From an uncultured Oscillospiraceae bacterium (GTDB taxonomy: Bacteria > Bacillota > Clostridia > Oscillospirales > Acutalibacteraceae): DNA of 64,000 bases. Where the stretch lies: NCBI GenBank assembly GCA_948471205.1, contig CAOKRT010000005.1, positions 62,001 through 126,000 on the forward strand, written 5' to 3'. The notes under the pieces are model-generated. The model saw nothing but the letters and a program-made list of their open reading frames with translations. It searched no databases and was not told the DNA's origin. Of this stretch, positions 16,414-24,285 are shown in pieces. Every line of letters begins with the position of its first letter. Within the stretch, counting starts at the first letter, position 1. The translations under genes were made by a program, and so were the position numbers.

Positions 16414-17847
16414 TTACACCTCATGAACTTTAAGCATATTGGTTGTTCCGCTTTGTCCGAGCGGAATTCCCGCTGTAATTACAACAACATCGCCTTTTTT
16501 TATAATTCCCGTTTCAAGGGCAACCTCAACAGCATGCTCAAAAAGTTCATCGGAATTTGACTTTTCATCGCACATAACAGGAATTACACCCCAGGAAAGA
16601 TAATTCTGTCTTCTTACTTTTTTGCTTGTTGTAGCTGAAATAATAGGACAAGTCGGCCGGTATTTGGAAATCTGCCGTGCCGTTGTTCCGCTTTTGGTAA
16701 CGGTAATAATTGCTTTGGCATTCAAATCATGCGCAGTTGTTACTGTGGCATGTGAAATGGCAGACGTAATATCACGCTTTCCGTGTTTGAGAACGTGAAT
16801 ATTAAATTCTTCCACATAATTTATATCCTGTTCAGTTGTTTCCGCAATAGATGCCATGGTTTTAACCGCTTCAACGGGATGTGCACCCATTGCTGTTTCG
16901 CCGGACAGCATAATTGCCGATGTGCCGTCGTAAATTGCATTGGCAACATCCGTAATTTCGGCTCTTGTAGGGCGCGGATTTGTAATCATGGATTCCAGCA
17001 TTTGTGTTGCAGTTACAACAATTTTACCTGCTTCAAAAGCCTTATGAATAATCATTTTCTGAAGAGCGGGAATTTTTTCAAACGGAATTTCCACCCCCAT
17101 ATCTCCGCGCGCAACCATAATACCGTCAGCTTCTTTTATGATTCCGTCAATATGGTCCACACCTTCATGATTTTCAATTTTTGCGATAATTCTTACATCA
17201 TTCCAACCAAGTGCATGGCAGAAATCACGAAGATACACAATATCGGCACCGGTTCTGCAAAAGGATGCTGCAATAAAATCATACCCCATTTCCGCTCCGA
17301 ATTTTAAATCCTGCATATCTTTTTCCGAAAGATATGGCATTGCAAGCGAAACATTGGGAACATTTACACCCTTATGATTTGTAAGCAAACCGCCGTCCTC
17401 AACAATACAAACAATTTCACTGTTGTGTATTTCATGAACCGTCATGGAAACAAGCCCGTCATTAATAAGTATTTTTGTACCCTTTTTAATTTCATTGGGC
17501 AGATTTTTATATGATATTGAGCAGCATTCTCTGTTTCCTTCAACATTTTCTGTTGTCAGCGTATAAACATCGCCGCTGTTTACAGTTACACCGTTGGAAT
17601 CCGCAAATTTTCCAAGGCGTATTTCCGGTCCTTTCGTATCAAGCAGTGTAGCAACAGGAATACCAAGTTCTTCCCTGACTTCACACACATTTTCAAACCA
17701 TTTTCTGAACGTTGTGTATTCACCGTGCGAAAAATTAAATCTTGCCACATTCATACCTGCAAGCATAAGTTTTTTTAGCACATCCTTTTCGCAGGAGGCC
17801 GGGCCGACTGTGCAGATAATTTTTGTTTTTCTTCTGTATTTGTCCAT
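16414..17847 (-). CDS. pyk: Pyruvate kinase
   Basis: Last ATP-forming step of glycolysis. 477 residues. TKIICTVGPASCEKD at the N-terminus, LLDTKGPEIRLG, the catalytic Lys region IIAKIENHEGVDHID, VARGDMGVEIP and ATQMLESMITNPRPTRAE are all hallmark segments. The C-terminal regulatory domain is short: it ends after GDVVVITAGIPLGQSGTTN and lacks the extra PEP-utiliser-like domain found in Bacillus enzymes. First gene of pyk-mltG-thyA-dfrA. Confidence 0.98.
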   Translation of the reverse strand: MDKYRRKTKIICTVGPASCEKDVLKKLMLAGMNVARFNFSHGEYTTFRKWFENVCEVREELGIPVATLLDTKGPEIRLGKFADSNGVTVNSGDVYTLTTENVEGNRECCSISYKNLPNEIKKGTKILINDGLVSMTVHEIHNSEIVCIVEDGGLLTNHKGVNVPNVSLAMPYLSEKDMQDLKFGAEMGYDFIAASFCRTGADIVYLRDFCHALGWNDVRIIAKIENHEGVDHIDGIIKEADGIMVARGDMGVEIPFEKIPALQKMIIHKAFEAGKIVVTATQMLESMITNPRPTRAEITDVANAIYDGTSAIMLSGETAMGAHPVEAVKTMASIAETTEQDINYVEEFNIHVLKHGKRDITSAISHATVTTAHDLNAKAIITVTKSGTTARQISKYRPTCPIISATTSKKVRRQNYLSWGVIPVMCDEKSNSDELFEHAVEVALETGIIKKGDVVVITAGIPLGQSGTTNMLKVHEV

Positions 17848-17871
17848 TTTTTCACCTCAAAGTTTGTTAAG

Positions 17872-17917
17872 AAAACGGAAATTTATGAAACATTCCTGCT
17901 TTTTCAATTTCCGTTTT
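17872..17917 (-). promoter_or_regulatory. Long hairpin in the pyk 5' leader
   Basis: A 12-bp perfect inverted repeat AAAACGGAAATT (17872-17883) / AATTTCCGTTTT (17906-17917) with a 22-base loop, located between the pyk promoter and its start. It is not followed by a good U-run in the pyk direction, so it is more likely an mRNA-stabilising or regulatory hairpin than a terminator. Confidence 0.45.
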
Positions 17918-17930
17918 TCCAGACAATGAT

Positions 17931-17958
17931 ATTATACCAATAAATCGGATAATTGCAA
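17931..17958 (-). promoter_or_regulatory. pyk operon promoter
   Basis: Minus strand TTGCAA (17953-17958), 16-base spacer, TATAAT (17931-17936). It leaves a leader of about 75 nt that includes the hairpin at 17872-17917. Confidence 0.7.
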
Positions 17959-17990
17959 TAAAAATAACAGGCAAGTTTACAAAAATAAGC

Positions 17991-18032
17991 AAAAAGTTCT
18001 GTAAAGTCATAGTGCTTTACAGAACTTTTTTT
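17991..18032 (-). terminator. Terminator of the SCP2/transketolase operon
   Basis: Sixteen-base inverted repeat (AAAAAGTTCTGTAAAG and its complement) with an 8-base loop. It starts 15 bp past the SCP2 stop and has A/T runs on both sides, so it probably works in both directions. Confidence 0.85.
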
Positions 18033-18047
18033 ATAAATACAGTTAAA

Positions 18048-18845
18048 TTATTTCGCAAGATCGCCTACAACCATCATATAATCACCGATCTGAACACCGA
18101 ATTCAGGACCGCCTTCCATAATGAGCTGCTGATTTGCTGTCATCTGAAACATATCTCCTGTGCCAAGAAGTATTTTGAGCGCTGATTCGGGACAGTCAAA
18201 TTTCATACAGAAGAATGGCTTTGCCCTTTTATACTCTCCTCTGCCGGCACGTGATTTACCTGCCTTAATACGAATATATGCCGTACATTCAGGATGCCCC
18301 ACAACCTCCCACTGATAACAGCGGTCCGGTGATTTTAGAGTCCATTCGTGAATTGCAGGGTGTCCGAGCTTGTTAAGCTGACTGATGCCGCTTGAAAGAA
18401 GATAAAAATACAGCTTGCAAAGCAGCACCGACGTTTCTTCGTCGTTTTCAGGCGGTTCTGCAATTCCGAGAAGGCTGCTCATTTTAAGAAGCACCATCAT
18501 AAATTTAATAAACTTAGAAAAAGATTTTATATGCATTTTCGGCAGTTTCGTCATATCGCCTTTCATAAATGCATTCATTTTTTCCATTGAAGAAAATTCC
18601 AGTTCAGCGTCAATTTTTTGCTGACCCAGATATTCACCAAGCTTTACAGACCATTCGCCGTTTTCCACAATAAAATGAACGGCTTCCTTTTCCTGCGCAT
18701 TAACCTTTGCCGAAACCTGATAAACAGCATTAACGCCTTCAAATTTTTTTGCAAGAGCCGGAACATCTGTTGCGATTGTTTTCATAAGCGGCAATGCACC
18801 TGCCATAAAAACTTTATTGGTATAGCGTGTTTCATCACTAGACAT
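18048..18845 (-). CDS. SCP2 sterol-binding-domain-like protein, second copy
   Basis: 265 residues, no signal peptide and no transmembrane segment. The N-terminal ~110 residues (ALPLMKTIATDVPALAKKFEG, IVENGEWSVKLGEYLG, DAELEFSSMEKMNAFMKGDM) look like an SCP2-type lipid-carrier fold, where the strand-strand-then-hydrophobic-helix pattern forms a cavity. The rest has no motif I recognise. It is the last gene of the aminotransferase/transketolase operon, 72 bp after the transketolase C-terminal subunit. A carrier or scaffold role for a hydrophobic substrate is inference. The similarity to the first SCP2-like gene (22143-22889) is in general layout, not close identity. Confidence 0.6.
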   Translation of the reverse strand: MSSDETRYTNKVFMAGALPLMKTIATDVPALAKKFEGVNAVYQVSAKVNAQEKEAVHFIVENGEWSVKLGEYLGQQKIDAELEFSSMEKMNAFMKGDMTKLPKMHIKSFSKFIKFMMVLLKMSSLLGIAEPPENDEETSVLLCKLYFYLLSSGISQLNKLGHPAIHEWTLKSPDRCYQWEVVGHPECTAYIRIKAGKSRAGRGEYKRAKPFFCMKFDCPESALKILLGTGDMFQMTANQQLIMEGGPEFGVQIGDYMMVVGDLAK

Positions 18846-18917
18846 AATAACACATTCCTTTCATTAACAAATAATACCGAAATAAGAACCCGGTTTGTTA
18901 AAAACAAATTAAACCTT

Positions 18918-19928
18918 TTAGAATTCGTCATCCCATGCATCATCTGCTTCGAAATCGGCATGCATCATTTCCTGAATGGTTTCGGCAATACCGTTGGCAT
19001 CAATTTTAGCCATTGCAAGCAAATCTTCCTGCAGTCCGATAGTGGAAAAAGCATTCTGATGACCAAGCATTTTAAAAGCGCAGGCCTTACCTGATTTTGC
19101 AACTACCTCTGCAACAGCAGAACCAAGACCGCCCATAACCTCATGATCTTCAACCGTAATAATACGACGTGTGTCCATAATTGCACGCATAACAGCTTCC
19201 TCGTCAACAGGCTTAATCGTATGCATATTAATAACCCTTACTTTCAACCCGGCATCTGCTTCGGCAATTCTTGCCGCCTGCATAGCTTCAAATACACACG
19301 ATCCGCAGGCAATAACCGTAATATCTGTGCCGTCGTTCATAAGTGTGGATTTATTCCATTCAAACTTACAGTCATTAACATCTTTATAAATCACCTGATC
19401 AAAACCGCGGTTAATGCGTATATAAACAGGACCTTCAATATCATAAGCCGCTTTAACGGCATGATATGTTTCGGCGCCGTCACAGGGGCATATAACCGTC
19501 ATATTCGGCAAACTTCTCATACAAGCCATATCTATAAGCGCATGGTGGGTTGAGCCTGCCTGACCGAAAGAGGTGCCGGCATGCGTGGCAATAATCTTAA
19601 CAGGAACATTCTGATAGCAGATATCCGTATGTATTTGATCAAGCGAACGTGCCGCAGTAAAAATAGCAAAAGTGGATGCAAACGGAACAAGACCGTTTTT
19701 AGCCATGCCTGCTGCAACACCGAAAAGGTTCTGCTCTGCGATACCGACATTAAAAAAGCGATCGGGAAACTGCTCGCCGAACATGCCGATTTTCGTAGAT
19801 TTAGCAAGGTCCGCAGTAAGCGCAACTACATCCTTGTGTTCTTCACCAAGCTCACAAAGTGCAATACCGTAACATTCGGCAGTTGAAAGTTTTGTTGTAT
19901 CTGTCATTGTATAAGTCATTCCGCCCAT
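18918..19928 (-). CDS. Transketolase-like C-terminal subunit
   Basis: 336 residues starting MGGMTYTMTDTTK. The chosen ATG at 19928 follows AGGAGG at 9 bases; the open frame extends 54 codons further but only into the N-subunit gene. It contains the pyrimidine-binding domain (STAECYGIALCELG; AEQNLFGVAAGMAKNG, with the catalytic Glu; PFASTFAIFTAARS) and the C-terminal domain (MHTIKPVDEEAVM; ITVEDHEVMGGLGSAVAEV). It pairs with the N-terminal subunit just upstream (4-bp gap) to make a TPP-dependent two-carbon transferase. Split transketolases are common in Clostridia, so this is a heteromeric enzyme rather than a broken gene. Confidence 0.92.
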   Translation of the reverse strand: MGGMTYTMTDTTKLSTAECYGIALCELGEEHKDVVALTADLAKSTKIGMFGEQFPDRFFNVGIAEQNLFGVAAGMAKNGLVPFASTFAIFTAARSLDQIHTDICYQNVPVKIIATHAGTSFGQAGSTHHALIDMACMRSLPNMTVICPCDGAETYHAVKAAYDIEGPVYIRINRGFDQVIYKDVNDCKFEWNKSTLMNDGTDITVIACGSCVFEAMQAARIAEADAGLKVRVINMHTIKPVDEEAVMRAIMDTRRIITVEDHEVMGGLGSAVAEVVAKSGKACAFKMLGHQNAFSTIGLQEDLLAMAKIDANGIAETIQEMMHADFEADDAWDDEF

Positions 19929-19932
19929 GTTC

Positions 19933-20826
19933 CTATGCCTCCTGTTGTGCACGCTCGCAGCGTGCTTTGTAATATTTATCCAATGATGCAGTAGCTTTTT
20001 CAACCATTGCCTCATCAAGTGAACCGTAATGCCAAAGATAATTATCTTCCATAAAGTCAATACCTGCTCCCTTGAAAGTATCCATAACAATGGCAGTAGG
20101 CTTATCGCCGCCGTTCTGATGATTTTTAACAGCCGCTTCTATAGCATCATTCAGTTCTTTCATATTATGACCGTCTATACGGATAACATTGAAACCGAAT
20201 GCTTCAAACTTTTTATCAACGGGCTCTACCTTCATTTCATCGTCAACCCTGCCGTCAATCATACATTTGTTAACATCTGCAAGCACAACAACATTTGAAA
20301 GCTTGAACTGCGCCGCACTCATGGCAGCTTCCCAGTTTGAACCCTCGTTCAGTTCTCCGTCGCCTGTGATAACATAGTTCATATAGTCAATGCCTTTCAC
20401 TCTTCCGGCAAGTGCAAAGCCGACAGCAAGAGAAATACCGTGACCCAAAGAACCTGTTGAACAGTCAACGCCCCTAACTTTGTTGCAGTCAAGATGCATA
20501 CCGATTTTAGCGCCGGTAAGATTAAAGATATGTAATTCCTCCTCCGGCATAAAACCGAAATCAACAATTACAGGTGCATATCCCACAGCGGCATGACCTT
20601 TTGAAAGAACAAAGCGGTCTCTGTCCTCCATTTCAGGATTATTAACATCCAATTTCATAAAGCGGTGATAAAGAATTGTCATAGCGTCCATTGCGCTCAT
20701 TGCGCCGCCGATATGACCTGAGCCGCCCCAAACCGCTGTTTTAACGGTAAGACGTCTTAATTCATCTGCTTTTTTTTCAAGTCGCAGCCATTCCTCTTTA
20801 TCAAACGGCTTAAAATTTGCTGGCAT
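19933..20826 (-). CDS. Transketolase-like N-terminal (TPP-binding) subunit
   Basis: 297 residues. TPP-binding domain with WGGSGHIGGAMSAMDAM, RDRFVLSKGHAAVGYAPV, DCSTGSLGHGISLAVGFALA and the GDGELNEGSNWEAAMSAA diphosphate/Mg motif. The substrate could be a sugar phosphate or, given the neighbours, an unusual acceptor: it sits between a class III aminotransferase (18-bp gap) and the C-terminal subunit (4-bp gap) in an operon with two SCP2-like proteins. Confidence 0.92.
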   Translation of the reverse strand: MPANFKPFDKEEWLRLEKKADELRRLTVKTAVWGGSGHIGGAMSAMDAMTILYHRFMKLDVNNPEMEDRDRFVLSKGHAAVGYAPVIVDFGFMPEEELHIFNLTGAKIGMHLDCNKVRGVDCSTGSLGHGISLAVGFALAGRVKGIDYMNYVITGDGELNEGSNWEAAMSAAQFKLSNVVVLADVNKCMIDGRVDDEMKVEPVDKKFEAFGFNVIRIDGHNMKELNDAIEAAVKNHQNGGDKPTAIVMDTFKGAGIDFMEDNYLWHYGSLDEAMVEKATASLDKYYKARCERAQQEA

Positions 20827-20844
20827 AAATTTTCCTCCCTTATA

Positions 20845-22125
20845 TTATTTAATTGGTGATAAATCAAGTTCAGGATGATTTGCCTGAACAACGCCGAAAG
20901 CATCTTCGGCAATATCTATTGCAAGTTTTACATCCTCGTCCGTAATTGCCGCATTAATAAAATGATTGTGATGCGAAGCAAGGAAAAGTCCCCTTGAAAC
21001 ACATTCGGCAACCCATTCCTGATGAAGCATAAGGCTGTCATCATTTGCTATTCTAAGATAAAACAGCGCCGGTTCACCCGAAACCACCAAATTAAAGCCG
21101 TGCTCTCGTCCTGCCGCCGCAAACCCCTCGGTGAGCTGAATGCCAACCTTGCGGAAACGGTTTGGAATATCAAGTTTTTTCATTTTGGGGATACAGGCAA
21201 GGCAAGCGGCAAACGGTTCTGCACTCATCCAGTAAGAACCGGTATAAGTAACCGATGATGCAGTTGCCTTCATATGATCGCCGCCGCAGACAGCAGACAT
21301 ATTATAGCCGTTTGCAAGCGCTTTACAGAAACAGATTAAATCTGCTTTGATACCGTAATAATGGTCAGAACCTGCAATATCAAGGCGGAAACCGCAGCGT
21401 ACATCATCAAAAATCAGAACAATTCCGCGTTCATTACAGAATTTTCTTACCTCCTGCCAATATTCTTTTGTTGCACATTCATTATCTTTAAAATTGCCGT
21501 GATCGTAAGGCTGGGCAATAAGCCCTGCCACATCTCCGCCGCATGCATCATATGCCTGCTTGAGTGCTTCAATATCAAACCACGGCACAACGATATTGTG
21601 CATAACATCTTCCGGAAGAATTCCGGGATAATCTATTTTCTGCGCCCACTGAAAATCACCGTGATAATAGCCTTTAAGAAACATCATCTTTTTCTTTCCA
21701 GTATGCGCTCTTGCGCACATAACGGAAAATGTGGTGGCATCCGAACCGTTTTTCATAAAGAATGCCCAGTCCGCACTTGCAACAGTATCTTTAAGCAATT
21801 CCGCACATTCCACCATTTTATATGACGGTGAAGTTGTGCAGTTTCCTGTTTTCAGTTGTTCCATTGCCGCAGCATCAACATCATCATCGCAGTAACCGAG
21901 CACATTCGGACCGTAAGCGCACATCAGATCAAGATACTTGTTGCCGTCTACATCCCAGAAATATGTGCCTTTTGCTTTCTGGCTCATAAGCGGCCATTTT
22001 GTGATTGGAAGGAAAAGACCCTCACTCGGACCTAAATGACCGTATACGCCTGACGGAATAGCATCCAGTGCCCTGTTAAACCATTCCTGGCTTTTTTCAT
22101 GTTTATATTCAGGAAATTTACTCAT
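20845..22125 (-). CDS. Class III PLP aminotransferase (glutamate-1-semialdehyde aminomutase-like)
   Basis: 426 residues. Class III fold: GTYFWDVDGNKYLDLMCAYG near the N-terminus, MKNGSDATTFSVMCAR, and VLIFDDVRCGFRLDIAGS with the PLP-ring Asp. The lysine expected to bind PLP is in DLICFCKALANGYNMSAV. It is similar in type to HemL-like and 2-amino-ketone aminotransferases, but there is no tetrapyrrole context here. The neighbouring split transketolase and SCP2-like proteins suggest it aminates a keto or aldehyde product made by the transketolase; that is inference and the substrate is unknown. Start confirmed by an AGGAGG-type site just upstream. Confidence 0.88.
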   Translation of the reverse strand: MSKFPEYKHEKSQEWFNRALDAIPSGVYGHLGPSEGLFLPITKWPLMSQKAKGTYFWDVDGNKYLDLMCAYGPNVLGYCDDDVDAAAMEQLKTGNCTTSPSYKMVECAELLKDTVASADWAFFMKNGSDATTFSVMCARAHTGKKKMMFLKGYYHGDFQWAQKIDYPGILPEDVMHNIVVPWFDIEALKQAYDACGGDVAGLIAQPYDHGNFKDNECATKEYWQEVRKFCNERGIVLIFDDVRCGFRLDIAGSDHYYGIKADLICFCKALANGYNMSAVCGGDHMKATASSVTYTGSYWMSAEPFAACLACIPKMKKLDIPNRFRKVGIQLTEGFAAAGREHGFNLVVSGEPALFYLRIANDDSLMLHQEWVAECVSRGLFLASHHNHFINAAITDEDVKLAIDIAEDAFGVVQANHPELDLSPIK

Positions 22126-22142
22126 ACTTTTATCCTCCTGTA

Positions 22143-22889
22143 CTAACCTAAATAGGCGGCAACTCTGTCCAATGTACGGTTAAGATTATCCACCATAGAA
22201 ATCATACCTGCCATATAAATATTGCCCTTGCAAAGTTCTGCAATTGTTGAAACTGTGCCTGTAAACAATCCATGGGCCAAATCAACGTCTGCAAATTCCA
22301 TAACAGCCCTTGGATTTTCTGCTTTTTCTTTTATTGTTTTAAACGTATGGTTTTTAACATCAATGGTTGCATAACAGGTATCTTTAATTCCCATTGTAAC
22401 AGCGCCGTCAACAGTTGATTCTGCCGTAAACATAGATATTGAATCAGAATTTGCAAGCGCAGAAATTGCACCGGCTATTGTATAAAACGTAAGAACGGTT
22501 GATTCTTCAAAAAATTCCCTGTTTCTTAAATCCGCCTCGCTTGCTCTTAAAAGCTTTGTCAGCCTGTCTGTAAGCTTTGTAAACGGACCTAATAAAAACG
22601 ATAAAACCTGCGGAATATTTTTAACGGGCATACCCGGCTTTGAATGATCAATAAGCGCATTGAATTTTTCGGGCGATGCAAAATTCATTTTGCAGGTGCA
22701 GCCTTCCGCCCCTTCTGTCATTTTGCATCCTGATTTTGTAAAATTAAATGTGCAGCAAGGACCGCCCGCGACATCAAAGCAAAGTGAAACAGGCTTTTTG
22801 AGCGCATAGATAACTTCCTTGGCTTCTTCATCTATTTCACAAAGATTTTCAAGTGTTGCAAGCACACCGTACATATTTACATATGCCAT
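22143..22889 (-). CDS. SCP2 sterol-binding-domain-like protein, first gene of operon
   Basis: About 248 residues (MAYVNMYGVLATLENL). The N-terminal part has a cysteine-rich stretch (GGPCCTFNFTKSGC...EGCTCKMNF) that looks like an SCP2-type strand region; the remainder is helical (FLLGPFTKLTDRLTKLLRAS) with a second strand-rich part (AESTVDGAVTMGIKDTCYATI). No signal peptide. Two starts are possible: ATG 22889 behind the weak site GAAAGAAG, or GTG 22916, whose AAAGG site directly adjoins the 3' arm of the leader structure at 22921-23067. The paired cysteines could bind metal. Role unknown; it heads the aminotransferase/transketolase operon. Confidence 0.6.
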   Translation of the reverse strand: MAYVNMYGVLATLENLCEIDEEAKEVIYALKKPVSLCFDVAGGPCCTFNFTKSGCKMTEGAEGCTCKMNFASPEKFNALIDHSKPGMPVKNIPQVLSFLLGPFTKLTDRLTKLLRASEADLRNREFFEESTVLTFYTIAGAISALANSDSISMFTAESTVDGAVTMGIKDTCYATIDVKNHTFKTIKEKAENPRAVMEFADVDLAHGLFTGTVSTIAELCKGNIYMAGMISMVDNLNRTLDRVAAYLG

Positions 22890-22920
22890 TGCTTTTGCTT
22901 CTTTCAAAATAATCACCGAA

Positions 22921-23067
22921 CCTTTCAGGCTACATATATTTATTAAAAATCATTAACGCCTTATTGTAGCCTGATAAGGCGCAAATGGTGATTACAGTCA
23001 TCTCAAAATATGACACAAGCAAATTTTGAGGACAGTATAATCCAATCTGTGTGTTTTCACACGGATT
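22921..23067 (-). promoter_or_regulatory. Structured 5' leader RNA, riboswitch-like, with a loop-to-SD-region pairing
   Basis: The roughly 200-nt leader of the SCP2/transketolase operon holds, in transcript order: a 10-bp hairpin (23058-23067 with 23044-23053, loop AAAA, one wobble); a stem GATTA/TAATC (23038-23042 with 22990-22994) enclosing a perfect 8-bp hairpin CTCAAAAT/ATTTTGAG (23023-23030 with 23002-23009); a perfect 8-bp hairpin CGCCTTAT/ATAAGGCG (22974-22981 with 22957-22964); and a downstream segment TGTAGCCTG (22926-22934) complementary to all nine bases of the last loop CAGGCTACA. That segment directly adjoins AAAGG of a possible GTG start. This architecture resembles translational riboswitches, but I match it to no known class. 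The stretch 23136-23228 holds nothing else recognisable. Confidence 0.55.
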
Positions 23068-23106
23068 TCTTGTTGTGCAGTTTATAAATATTTTATATTT
23101 AATTAA

Positions 23107-23135
23107 ATTATAGCATAGTAAAATTTTTATCGCAA
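23107..23135 (-). promoter_or_regulatory. Promoter of the SCP2/aminotransferase/transketolase operon
   Basis: Minus strand TTGCGA (23130-23135), 17-base spacer, TATAAT (23107-23112). Transcription would start near 23100, leaving a leader of about 185-210 nt before the first gene. Confidence 0.75.
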
Positions 23136-23228
23136 TCAATAATGGCAACAAAAAATAAAATTGTTTTTGGTTATTATAAACAAAATATATTTATATGTAA
23201 TATTACGTACAAAAACATAAAAACCCCT

Positions 23229-23262
23229 GCAAAAAACAGGCTTCCCATAACGGAAGCCTGTT
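23229..23262 (-). terminator. trpS terminator
   Basis: Perfect 11-bp stem (AACAGGCTTCC at 23235-23245 with 23252-23262, 6-base loop) followed by six T on the minus strand, 3 bp past the trpS stop. Confidence 0.9.
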
Positions 23263-23265
23263 GCG

Positions 23266-24273
23266 TTAAATTAAAAATCCTATTTTCTTCATTACCTTAT
23301 TCAGCGTTCTGCCTGCAATACGAGAAGCAAATTCCGCTCCGTTTTTCTGGCATTCCGCAAGATAGGCCTTATCCGCCATAAGCTGTTTGAATTTTTCCTG
23401 AACAGGCTTTAATTCTTCAATAACAGCTTCTCCTACTGCCGTTTTAAAATCGCCGTAGCCTTTTCCTGCAAAATCAGCTTCTATTTTTTCAAAGCTGTCG
23501 CCTGTAACAGCGGAATAAATGGTCATCAGATTATTAATGCCGTCCTTACCCTCTGCATAATGCACGCTCATTTCACTGTCTGTAACAGCAGATTTAAATT
23601 TCTTCATTATAATATTCGGTTCATCTGTAAGATAAACTGTGCCCTTAGGGTTCGGGTCTGATTTACTCATTTTTCTTGTCGGGTCCGCAAGGCTCATTAC
23701 CCTTGCTCCGTTTTTCTGAATAACCGGTTCGGGAACTGTAAACACATTGCCATACACGCCGTTGAAACGGTTTGCAATATCGCGGCAAATTTCAACATGC
23801 TGCTTCTGGTCTGCCCCCACAGGCACAACATCAGCCTGATAAAGAAGAATATCCGCCGCCATAAGACACGGATATGTAAACAAACCGGCATTTACATTAT
23901 CACTGTGCTGTGCGGATTTATCCTTAAACTGCGTCATTCTGCTCAGCTCGCCAAACTGTGTGTAACAGTTTAAAAGCCATGCAAGCTGCGAATGGGCGGG
24001 AACATGCGACTGCACAAATAATATTCCCTTTTCGGGGTCAAGACCCACCGCCAAAAGCATGGCATAAAGTTCCATTGTCTGCTGTCTGAGTTTCTTCGGA
24101 TCCTGTCTTACGGTAATCGAATGCAAATCGGCAACACCGTAAATTGTATCATACGCCTGCTGAAAAGCCGGCCATCCCTTCATTGCACCAAGATAATTTC
24201 CCAAAGTGGGAATGGAGGTTGGCTGAATTAAAGACAGGCTTCTTTTTTTTCTTTCAACTTTATTTTCTTCCAT
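23266..24273 (-). CDS. trpS: Tryptophanyl-tRNA synthetase
   Basis: Charges tRNA-Trp. 335 residues, the usual bacterial length. The HIGH-like element is in PTSIPTLGNYLGAMKGW at the N-terminus and the KMSKS loop is RKMSKSDPNPKG. GVADLHSITV and MAADILLYQADVVPVG are typical TrpRS segments. It lies 12 bp after the PLP aminotransferase and ends the glyA operon. No T-box leader precedes it. Confidence 0.97.
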   Translation of the reverse strand: MEENKVERKKRSLSLIQPTSIPTLGNYLGAMKGWPAFQQAYDTIYGVADLHSITVRQDPKKLRQQTMELYAMLLAVGLDPEKGILFVQSHVPAHSQLAWLLNCYTQFGELSRMTQFKDKSAQHSDNVNAGLFTYPCLMAADILLYQADVVPVGADQKQHVEICRDIANRFNGVYGNVFTVPEPVIQKNGARVMSLADPTRKMSKSDPNPKGTVYLTDEPNIIMKKFKSAVTDSEMSVHYAEGKDGINNLMTIYSAVTGDSFEKIEADFAGKGYGDFKTAVGEAVIEELKPVQEKFKQLMADKAYLAECQKNGAEFASRIAGRTLNKVMKKIGFLI

Positions 24274-24285
24274 TATATATCACCT

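Noticed and set aside
18918..20826. Transketolase broken by a frameshift
   Set aside because: Each half has its own start with a good ribosome site and a 4-bp gap separates them; split transketolases are normal in Clostridia.
24274..24285. T-box riboswitch in front of trpS
   Set aside because: Only 12 bp separate it from the upstream gene, leaving no room.
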